Source: Fictibacillus halophilus (lineage in GTDB: Bacteria > Bacillota > Bacilli > Bacillales > Fictibacillaceae). Taken from it: 64,000 bases of DNA. Position 1 is the first letter of the stretch. Each line of letters opens with the position of its first letter. The notes beneath the pieces are model-generated. The model ran no database searches. It was given only the letters and a program-made list of their open reading frames with translations, and was not told the DNA's origin. Location: the NCBI RefSeq assembly GCF_016401385.1, contig NZ_JAEACF010000001.1, positions 2,046,001 to 2,110,000 on the forward strand, written 5' to 3'. Position numbers and translations under genes: made by a program. Of the stretch, positions 57,319 to 64,000 are shown in pieces.

Positions 57319-59097
57319 TTACTTGCTTTCTTGCTTCACTTTTACAGATAGATGAAGTTCATCAAGCTGCTTTTCATTTACAGCCGATGGTGCATTCGTC
57401 AATAGGCACGATGCAGAAGCTGTTTTCGGAAAAGCAATCGTGTCTCTTAAGTTACTTCTTCCTGCCAGTAGCATCACCATTCGATCTAGCCCTAACGCAA
57501 TACCACCATGTGGAGGCGTTCCGTATTCAAATGCCTCTAATAGGAATCCAAACTCTTCGCGTGCTGCTTCCTCGGTGAATCCTAATGTTTTAAACATTTT
57601 TTCTTGAACGTCACGTTGGTAGATACGCTGAGATCCACCGCCTAGCTCATATCCGTTAAGAACTAAGTCGTACGCTTGTGCTCTTACTTCAGCAGGGTTG
57701 GAATCCATCAGGTGTAAATCTTCTGTCTTCGGCATTGTGAATGGATGGTGAAGCGCCACAAAACGATCTGCATCCTCATCGTATTCAACTAGCGGGAAAT
57801 CAACGACCCACAGGAAATTGTATTTAGATTGATCGATCAGATCTAAATCTTTTGCTAGCTTTTGTCTTAATGCACCTAAGCTGTCTGCTACTACGGACGG
57901 TTTATCTGCTACAAACAACAACAGATCTCCTTCTTCTGCTTGTAGCGCGTTCATTATGTTAGCCGCATCTTCTTCGTTAAAGAACTTTGAAATAGGTCCT
58001 TTTAATCCTTCAGCTTCTACTTTCATCCAAGCAAGACCTTTTGCTCCATATCGAGCAGTGAATTCAGTCAGACCATCGATGTCTTTTCTAGAATAGTTTG
58101 CTGCTTTACCTTTAACGTTGATCGCTTTAACTTGCCCACCGTTTTCAACTGCTGCTGCAAATACTTTAAATCCAGAATTCTTAACGATCTCTGAAACATT
58201 GATAAGTTCAAGACCGAAACGCGTATCTGGTTTATCAGAACCATAACGGTCCATTGCTTCTTTATATGTCATTCTTGGGAACGGTTTTGGAATCTCTACA
58301 CCTTTTACTTTTTTCACGAGCCCTGTCATCATCTCTTCCATCATGGCTAAAAGAGGTTCTTGACCCATAAATGAAGTTTCGATATCGACTTGTGTAAATT
58401 CAGGCTGACGATCTGCACGCAAATCTTCGTCTCTGAAACAACGAACGATCTGGTAGTATTTTTCAAAACCTGAAACCATCAATAGCTGTTTAAATAATTG
58501 TGGAGATTGCGGTAATGCATAGAATTCTCCTGGGTGCACACGGCTCGGTACTAGATAGTCACGCGCTCCTTCTGGTGTGCTCTTCGTAAGCATCGGTGTT
58601 TCCATCTCCATAAATTCATCGTTCTCAAGGAAGTTACGGATATAGCGAGTTACTTCATGTCTCATCTTCAACGTTTCCTGCATGATCGGACGTCGAAGAT
58701 CAAGATAGCGATATTTCAGACGAATGTCTTCTGTAATATCCATATCTTCACTGATAGAGAAAGGCGGTGTTTTTGCACTGTTTAAAATCTTGACTTCTTC
58801 TCCAGAGATTTCAATCTTACCGGTATTCATAGCTGGGTTAACCGTACTTGGGTCACGCTCAAGAACGTTTCCTGTGATCGTAAGTACATATTCACTTCTT
58901 ACTTTTTCAGCCGTTTCTAATGCTTCAGGTGATACTTCTGGTGAAAAGACGATTTGTACTACACCAGAACGGTCACGAAGGTCGATGAAGATCAATCCGC
59001 CTAAGTCACGTCTTTTTTGTACCCAACCTGTTATTGTTACTTTTTCACCGATATATTGTTCTGTAATCTTTCCGCATTGATGTGTGCGATATTCCAT
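57319..59097 (-). CDS. aspS: Aspartyl-tRNA synthetase
   Basis: 592 residues. The N-terminal OB-fold anticodon domain ([20 protein letters not shown]) is followed by the class II core with motif 2 [16 protein letters not shown]. The large bacterial GAD insertion domain spans about 300-420, and motif 3 is [13 protein letters not shown]. It lies 18 nt after hisS in one operon under a T-box. Length is normal. Whether it is discriminating or not cannot be judged by eye. Confidence 0.97.
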   Translation of the reverse strand: MEYRTHQCGKITEQYIGEKVTITGWVQKRRDLGGLIFIDLRDRSGVVQIVFSPEVSPEALETAEKVRSEYVLTITGNVLERDPSTVNPAMNTGKIEISGEEVKILNSAKTPPFSISEDMDITEDIRLKYRYLDLRRPIMQETLKMRHEVTRYIRNFLENDEFMEMETPMLTKSTPEGARDYLVPSRVHPGEFYALPQSPQLFKQLLMVSGFEKYYQIVRCFRDEDLRADRQPEFTQVDIETSFMGQEPLLAMMEEMMTGLVKKVKGVEIPKPFPRMTYKEAMDRYGSDKPDTRFGLELINVSEIVKNSGFKVFAAAVENGGQVKAINVKGKAANYSRKDIDGLTEFTARYGAKGLAWMKVEAEGLKGPISKFFNEEDAANIMNALQAEEGDLLLFVADKPSVVADSLGALRQKLAKDLDLIDQSKYNFLWVVDFPLVEYDEDADRFVALHHPFTMPKTEDLHLMDSNPAEVRAQAYDLVLNGYELGGGSQRIYQRDVQEKMFKTLGFTEEAAREEFGFLLEAFEYGTPPHGGIALGLDRMVMLLAGRSNLRDTIAFPKTASASCLLTNAPSAVNEKQLDELHLSVKVKQESK

Positions 59098-59115
59098 GAG
59101 ATGTGTCCTCCTTAT

Positions 59116-60381
59116 TTACGTTGCTTTTAAAAATGTGCTCAACTCTTCAATCGCTACTTCCGACTGTTCTCCGGAATCCATATTCTTCACGTTGATGATT
59201 CCTTTAGATAGTTCTTCTTCACCTAAAATAGCTACAAACTTTGCTTTTAATCGGTCAGCTGCTTTAAATTGTGCTTTCATCTTTTTATCTAAATAATCTT
59301 TGTCACTCTTAATCCCTGCTTGACGAAGCTGACTTAAGATCGCTACTGATTTTTGCTTCGCTTCGTCACCTAGTGCTACAACGTAACAATCTAAGTCTTC
59401 TTCTGTTTCAAGTGTGATGCCTTCTGCTTCAAGTGCTAATAACAAACGTTCTAAGCTCATCGCAAATCCGATGCTTGGTGTAGCTGGTCCTCCAAGATCT
59501 TCAACAAGACCATTGTATCTGCCGCCTCCACTAAGCGTTGTGATGGCACCAAAACCTTCAGCTTCACTCATGATCTCAAATGCAGTGTGGTTATAATAAT
59601 CAAGTCCACGTACGAGTGTAGGATCGATCACATACTCGATGTTCATGGCATTCAAGCTGTTTTTTACTTCTTCAAAATACGTTTTTGATTCTTCGTTTAA
59701 GTGTTCAAGGATCGATGGAGCGCTCTTCATTAGTTCATGATCTCGGTCTTTTTTACAATCTAGAATTCTTAAAGGATTCTTCAATAATCGATTTTGGCAA
59801 TCGGAACAGAACTCATTGATTCTTGGCTCAAAGTGTGCGATCAAAGCTTCCTTATGAGATTTACGGCTGTCAGCATCTCCTAACGTATTCAACACAAGTC
59901 GGAGCTTTTTTAACCCAAGCTCTTTGTAAACAGTCATCGCAAGCGAGATTACTTCTGCATCAATTGCAGGATCCGCTGAACCCATCGCTTCAATACCGAA
60001 CTGTACAAATTGACGATATCGACCAGCTTGTGGTCTTTCATAACGGAACATCGGCTGGATGTAAAATAGTTTTACAGGCTGGCCGGGTAGTCCGAACATT
60101 TTATTTTCAACATAAGAGCGAGTTACAGGTGCTGTTCCTTCTGGTCGAAGAGTTAAGCTACGGTCGCCTCGATCATTGAATGTATACATCTCTTTTTGAA
60201 CGATATCTGTTGAGTCGCCTACACCCCTTTGAAACAGATCTGTGTGTTCAAAGATCGGCGTTCGAATCTCTTTATAATTGAATCGCGCTGATACTTCTTT
60301 TGCTTTTTGTTCGATCAGCTGCCATTTTTCTACTTCTCCTGGGAGTATATCTTTCGTTCCCCTTGGAATATTAATACTCAT
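59116..60381 (-). CDS. hisS: Histidyl-tRNA synthetase
   Basis: 421 residues of class II synthetase. It has motif 1 near [12 protein letters not shown], motif 2 [14 protein letters not shown], the His-specific [14 protein letters not shown] and motif 3 [12 protein letters not shown], followed by the C-terminal anticodon-binding domain. GGGAGG precedes the ATG. It is the first gene of hisS-aspS and is controlled by the T-box at 60618-60896. Confidence 0.97.
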   Translation of the reverse strand: MSINIPRGTKDILPGEVEKWQLIEQKAKEVSARFNYKEIRTPIFEHTDLFQRGVGDSTDIVQKEMYTFNDRGDRSLTLRPEGTAPVTRSYVENKMFGLPGQPVKLFYIQPMFRYERPQAGRYRQFVQFGIEAMGSADPAIDAEVISLAMTVYKELGLKKLRLVLNTLGDADSRKSHKEALIAHFEPRINEFCSDCQNRLLKNPLRILDCKKDRDHELMKSAPSILEHLNEESKTYFEEVKNSLNAMNIEYVIDPTLVRGLDYYNHTAFEIMSEAEGFGAITTLSGGGRYNGLVEDLGGPATPSIGFAMSLERLLLALEAEGITLETEEDLDCYVVALGDEAKQKSVAILSQLRQAGIKSDKDYLDKKMKAQFKAADRLKAKFVAILGEEELSKGIINVKNMDSGEQSEVAIEELSTFLKAT

Positions 60382-60456
60382 TTTCTTTCATCCTCCCGTT
60401 TTTTACATGTTGGTTAAAATCATGTTTTCGCGTATTCTGTTGGTTTTTTTGAAAGT

Positions 60457-60555
60457 GTTGATTTCCGCTCCAGATGCTCGCTTTCCGCGGGGTGTGCGGT
60501 GAGCCTCCTAGCGCTATGCGCTGTTAGGAGTCTCACATCTTGCGCTCCAATCAAC
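60457..60555. repeat. GC-rich palindromic repeat, copy 2
   Basis: A 99-bp element with ends GTTGATT ... AATCAAC, sharing TTTCCGCTCCAG, GCTCGCTTTCCGCGGGG, GCGGTGAGCCTCCT and AGGAGTCTC with copy 1. Its centre can fold (CTCCTAGCGC / GCGCTGTTAGGAG). It lies between the T-box terminator and hisS, in the same orientation as copy 1. Confidence 0.9.
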
Positions 60556-60617
60556 GTGTCAAAGAAGAGAGTCGAAAACAATCTCATTAAGGTACAAAAT
60601 TTTAGAAAACAACCAAA

Positions 60618-60896
60618 TAAAAAAATCCCGTCCCTTATGAAATTAGTCATTTCATAAGGGACGGGATTTCCCGCGGTGCCACCCTGCTTCGAAGCTATAA
60701 AAAGCTTCCTCATTATGCAAGTAACGATTGCCCACGTGTAACTCTACTGAGGTCAAAACTTAACCGTTCGAATTAAAACCTATGAAGTGTCTTTCACTTT
60801 ATCATCAGGGAGAGATACTTTCAGCCATGGTATCTCATCTCTAACCCTGTGGGGTAAAGCTACTTTTCTTCGTCATCAGTTTTCATTTTGGAATTG
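60618..60896 (-). promoter_or_regulatory. T-box riboswitch of hisS-aspS with GACAC specifier
   Basis: The T-box AGGGTGGCACCGCG lies at 60672-60685. The terminator has a 20-bp perfect stem (60623-60642, 60650-60669) and T-run. Stem I carries AGTA and, after GAAA, the pentamer GACAC (60787-60791), which contains both GAC (Asp) and CAC (His). TGGC in the T-box is complementary to GCCA. The leader probably reads tRNA-Asp, tRNA-His or both. Confidence 0.9.
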
Positions 60897-60902
60897 TAGA
60901 TT

Positions 60903-60932
60903 ATCATACTTTTAGATGGGGTGTGATGTCAA
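60903..60932 (-). promoter_or_regulatory. hisS-aspS leader promoter
   Basis: TTGACA (60927-60932), 18-bp spacer and TATGAT (60903-60908). The -35 overlaps the stop codon of the upstream small gene. Confidence 0.8.
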
Positions 60933-61102
60933 TAGTTTTCGCGTTTTATTTTTTTCTTTAACTGATTCACTTGATATAGATTCATTCCAAACTCTTCAGC
61001 AAGTTCCATCGTGTTTGCTGATTTTTCAAGAGAAAGAAAATCATGAAAGCTCAACTGCTTCCATTGAGGGACCTCTTCAATGCCTTTCCGGTTCTGCCTC
61101 AT
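60929..61102 (-). CDS. 57-residue HTH-like small protein
   Basis: ATG 61102 lies 7 nt after GGTGGAGG and encodes 57 residues, from MRQNRKGIEEVPQWKQLSFH to a C-terminal helix-turn-helix-like segment (TMELAEEFGMNLYQVNQLKK) reminiscent of sigma-70 region 4. It could bind DNA, but it has no sigma region 2. It follows dtd by 63 nt. Its ribosome site is buried in the right arm of a terminator-like hairpin. Its stop overlaps the hisS promoter. Confidence 0.72.
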   Translation of the reverse strand: MRQNRKGIEEVPQWKQLSFHDFLSLEKSANTMELAEEFGMNLYQVNQLKKKIKRENY

Positions 61103-61150
61103 AAAAAATCCTCCACCTTTTTTGATTTAGTCTTTCCATCAAGGCGGAGG
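61103..61150 (-). terminator. dtd terminator/attenuator that masks a ribosome site
   Basis: The minus strand forms CCTCCGCCTT / AAGGTGGAGG (61141-61150 with 61110-61119), 10 bp with one G-U pair and a loop of about 21 nt, followed by ATTTTTT and then the ATG of the small HTH gene. The right arm contains that gene's ribosome site. Confidence 0.75.
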
Positions 61151-61165
61151 TTTCATTCAAGATTA

Positions 61166-61609
61166 TTATATTTTAGAGTCCATGATTAAGGTTACCGGTC
61201 CATCATTCGTAAACGAGACATCCATCATCGCGCCAAATACACCTGTTTCCACATGTACACCTAAACTTTTTAGCTTGTCATTAAAATAGTCATACATTGT
61301 GATAGCATGATCTGGTTTAGCAGCATCCATGAAGTTTGGACGTCTTCCCTTTTTCGTGTCACCGTATAACGTGAACTGTGAAATAGAAAGGATACTTCCT
61401 TCTGTATCCTTTAAAGAAAGATTCATCTTTTCATTTTCATCTTCAAATATGCGAAGATTTACGATCTTTTCTGCTAGATAATCCGCATCTTTTTCTGTAT
61501 CTTCATGTGTGACACCAACTAAGAGCACAATGCCTTTATCAATTCTGCCTTTTACTTCAGAATCCACTAAGACCTTCGCCTCTTTGGAACGCTGTAATAC
61601 TATTTTCAT
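61166..61609 (-). CDS. dtd: D-aminoacyl-tRNA deacylase
   Basis: 147 residues. DTD removes D-amino acids from mischarged tRNA. It has the active-site motif SQFTLYGD near residue 78 and the Gly-cisPro motif NDGPVT near 137. It lies 22 nt after relA, the conserved rel-dtd pair. GGAAG precedes the ATG. Confidence 0.96.
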   Translation of the reverse strand: MKIVLQRSKEAKVLVDSEVKGRIDKGIVLLVGVTHEDTEKDADYLAEKIVNLRIFEDENEKMNLSLKDTEGSILSISQFTLYGDTKKGRRPNFMDAAKPDHAITMYDYFNDKLKSLGVHVETGVFGAMMDVSFTNDGPVTLIMDSKI

Positions 61610-61631
61610 TGCAGAATCACTTCCTTAACTC

Positions 61632-63815
61632 CTATTGCATCAATCTTCTAACCGCATATATGTCAGGAATTCTTTTAATTCGTTCGACCACTTTTTGAAG
61701 GTGGCTGACGTTGTGAATCGAGATCGACATACTGATCGTTGCCATCTTGTTGCGATCTGACTTGCCGCTTACGGCTGTAATATTCGTTTTCGTTTCTGCA
61801 ACTGCATGCAGAACCTCATTTAGAAGGCCGCGACGATCAAAACCATTAATCTCAATATCGACGTTATAATTTTTTGGTTGCTCTAAATTGCCTTCCCATT
61901 CAACCGGTAAGAGCCGTACTTGTGCATCTTCGTTGTGTACATTGACACAATCCTCACGGTGAACAGAAACACCACGACCTTTTGTGATATAACCAACAAT
62001 GTCATCTCCAGGCACTGGATTACAACATTTAGATAAACGAATCAGCATGTTATCAATGCCTTTAACTACGATACCAGAATCTGTTCTTCGTTTTGGTTCC
62101 GGCTTTTCAGCGGAATCTCTAATCGCATCAAGTAACTCAGAATTATCCGGATCCTGCTCTTTTTTGCGTCGAACTTTATCCGTTAATCGAGTAGCGATCT
62201 GTGCTGCGGTAATGCCGTTGTATCCTACAGCAGCGTACATATCTTCTTCGCCTGCAAAGTTATACTTTTGGGCGACATATTGAATGTTATCATTCGTAAA
62301 AATGTCTTTCAGATCGTATCCGCGATTCTTGATTTCTTTTTCAACAAGCTCTTTACCTTTTGCGACGTTCTCTTCTCTTCTCTCACGCTTAAACCATTGA
62401 CGAATCTTGTTTTTCGCATGAGAACTCTGGGTGATCTTCAGCCAATCCTGACTCGGGCCGTAGGAATGTTTGCTCGTTAAGATCTCGATAATATCTCCCG
62501 TTTTCAAACGATAATCTAACGTAACCATCTTTCCGTTAACTTTTGCACCGATGCATCTGTTACCAATCTCGGTATGAATGCGATACGCAAAATCAATAGG
62601 AACCGATCCTGACGGCAGCTCATAAACATCTCCCTTTGGAGTGAACACGAACACCATATCAGAGAAAAGGTCGACCTTAAGTGATTCCATAAATTCTTCA
62701 GCATCCACAACATCGTTTTGCCATTCAAGAATTTCACGGAACCATGTTAATTTATTTTCAAATGAGCTCACAGGTGCTTTCGTTGCACCCTCTTTGTATG
62801 CCCAGTGGGCTGCAATCCCGTATTCAGCTACGCGATGCATATCAGACGTTCTGATCTGGACCTCCAAAGGATCGCCTTTTGGTCCGATTACCGTCGTATG
62901 AAGAGACTGGTACATATTTGCTTTTGGCATAGCGATATAATCTTTAAAACGGCCAGGCATCGGCTTGTAAGCCGTATGGATGATACCAAGGGCTGCATAA
63001 CAATCTTTAATATTCTGAACGATAATACGAACAGCTAAAAGGTCATAGATCTCATTGAACTGTTTTCCTTGTTTTGCCATTTTTCGATAGATGCTATAGA
63101 TATGTTTCGGTCTTCCAGAGATATCAACTTGAATGTTAACTTCTTTAAGCTTGCTCTTCATCTCATCCATCACTTGATGAACATACTCTTCCCGTTCAGC
63201 ACGCTTTTGCTGCATCAAGTTAACGATTCTATAGTATTGCTGTGGATTTAGGTATCTTAAAGAAACATCTTCAAGCTCCCACTTTATTGTAGAAATCCCA
63301 AGGCGATGGGCAAGCGGAGCGAAGATCTCAAGTGTCTCATTCGCTTTTTGAATCTGTTTTTCTTTTGGCATATGCTTTAATGTGCGCATATTGTGAAGAC
63401 GATCAGCTAACTTGATCAAGATACAACGAATATCTTGTGCCATAGCGACAAACATCTTCCGATGGTTCTCAGCCTGCTGCTCTTCTTTTGACTTGAACTT
63501 GATCTTCTTCAGCTTCGTAACACCATCAACAAGCATTGCCACTTCTTCATTAAATTGAGTGGAAATATCCTTGAGTGTGATGGGTGTGTCTTCGACTACA
63601 TCATGAAGAAACCCTGCTGCTACAGTCACAGGATCCATCTGCAGGTTCACCAGAATTGCTGCTACTTCAACAGGATGATGAATATAGGGCTCTCCCGATT
63701 TACGGAATTGTCCCTCGTGTGCATTCTTTGCGTATTCATAAGCCTTCGTGATGAAGCTTAAATCGTCTTTAGAAAGATAGCTCTCCGCTTTTTGCAATAC
63801 TTCCTCAATCGTCAT
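61632..63815 (-). CDS. relA: Bifunctional (p)ppGpp synthetase/hydrolase Rel
   Basis: 727 residues in the long RelA/SpoT order. The HD hydrolase has [15 protein letters not shown] and DRLHNMRT in about 50-160. The synthetase includes [11 protein letters not shown] near 310. These are followed by a TGS domain ([14 protein letters not shown]), a zinc-finger/helical region with KCCNPVPGD, and a C-terminal ACT domain. Both catalytic domains keep their key residues, so it should make and degrade the alarmone. AAGGTGATT precedes the ATG. Confidence 0.97.
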   Translation of the reverse strand: MTIEEVLQKAESYLSKDDLSFITKAYEYAKNAHEGQFRKSGEPYIHHPVEVAAILVNLQMDPVTVAAGFLHDVVEDTPITLKDISTQFNEEVAMLVDGVTKLKKIKFKSKEEQQAENHRKMFVAMAQDIRCILIKLADRLHNMRTLKHMPKEKQIQKANETLEIFAPLAHRLGISTIKWELEDVSLRYLNPQQYYRIVNLMQQKRAEREEYVHQVMDEMKSKLKEVNIQVDISGRPKHIYSIYRKMAKQGKQFNEIYDLLAVRIIVQNIKDCYAALGIIHTAYKPMPGRFKDYIAMPKANMYQSLHTTVIGPKGDPLEVQIRTSDMHRVAEYGIAAHWAYKEGATKAPVSSFENKLTWFREILEWQNDVVDAEEFMESLKVDLFSDMVFVFTPKGDVYELPSGSVPIDFAYRIHTEIGNRCIGAKVNGKMVTLDYRLKTGDIIEILTSKHSYGPSQDWLKITQSSHAKNKIRQWFKRERREENVAKGKELVEKEIKNRGYDLKDIFTNDNIQYVAQKYNFAGEEDMYAAVGYNGITAAQIATRLTDKVRRKKEQDPDNSELLDAIRDSAEKPEPKRRTDSGIVVKGIDNMLIRLSKCCNPVPGDDIVGYITKGRGVSVHREDCVNVHNEDAQVRLLPVEWEGNLEQPKNYNVDIEINGFDRRGLLNEVLHAVAETKTNITAVSGKSDRNKMATISMSISIHNVSHLQKVVERIKRIPDIYAVRRLMQ

Positions 63816-63949
63816 GGAATCACCTTACGTTGTCATTGTATATTGCTTCTATTATCGTTAAATTGGTCCTTCATGTAAAGCAAAAAAACGAAATTTGTCG
63901 AATGATTGGGCAGATTTTGTGACAGGATTGTAAAAAAAACGCTTTTTTT

Positions 63950-64000
63950 GAAAGTAGTTGATTTCCGCTCCAGGTGCTTCGCTTTCCGCGGGGCGACCGG
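63950..64000. repeat. GC-rich palindromic repeat, copy 3 (cut by window end)
   Basis: GTTGATTTCCGCTCCAGGTG, then CTTTCCGCGGGGCG, runs to the window edge, matching the left end and orientation of copies 1 and 2. It starts about 135-140 bp upstream of the relA start. Confidence 0.85.

Overview
The window comes from a low-to-mid GC, endospore-forming Bacillaceae chromosome. The evidence is an intact sigK, an alpha/beta SASP gene, the sporulation checkpoint gene sda, an RsfA-like prespore regulator, glcU-gdh, and gene order matching the Bacillus subtilis yqe, mrp and yrr/yrv regions. A genus near Fictibacillus is possible but is only a guess. Almost everything is chromosomal housekeeping DNA. There is no prophage, insertion sequence, CRISPR array, rRNA or tRNA gene that I can see.

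Layout. 1-3.8 kb: the tail of one gene, then class Ia-like ribonucleotide reductase nrdA-nrdB (minus strand) behind a cobalamin riboswitch with an intrinsic terminator and a NrdR-type box. 3.8-7.7 kb: a 3-hydroxybutyrate module (dehydrogenase, GntP-family permease) with a textbook sigma-54 promoter, three identical-architecture upstream sites and its own PAS/AAA+ activator. 7.8-12.8 kb: the yqeG-yqeH-aroE-yqeI-nadD-yqeK-rsfS-yqeM operon. 13.0-13.5 kb: a six-site DnaA-box cluster followed by sda. 14.1-19.3 kb: an Mrp antiporter operon, mrpA-C-D-E-F-G, with no mrpB. 19.5-23.6 kb: pssA, pepF, a tiny membrane peptide, an SASP and sigK. 23.7-26.3 kb: a lipoprotein / DUF350 / ATP-grasp cluster of unknown role. 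26.3-26.8 kb: three tiny peptides, one YrzI-like. 27-30 kb: menA, gdh-glcU, yrhC.

30.6-34.5 kb is a sulfur-salvage operon, yrrT-mtnN-luxS-mccA-mccB, which takes S-adenosylhomocysteine through ribosylhomocysteine and homocysteine to cysteine. Its likely regulator CymR is encoded at 52.5 kb. 34.8-46.7 kb holds yrrS-pbpI, greA, udk, trmR, mltG, yrzB-ruvX-yrzL-alaS (T-box) and yrrI. 46.8-56.9 kb holds recD2, a TPR protein, mnmA, the cysteine desulfurase, cymR, a YitT-like protein, rarA, an RsfA-like gene and tcdA. 57.0-63.8 kb holds 6S RNA, hisS-aspS under one T-box, a small HTH gene, dtd and relA.

RNA-level control dominates: one B12 riboswitch, two T-boxes and 6S RNA. The hisS-aspS T-box carries the overlapping GACAC specifier. 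About 100-130 bp GC-rich repeats sit in the same orientation upstream of alaS, hisS and relA. Two of them lie inside T-box leaders, between the attenuator and the gene.
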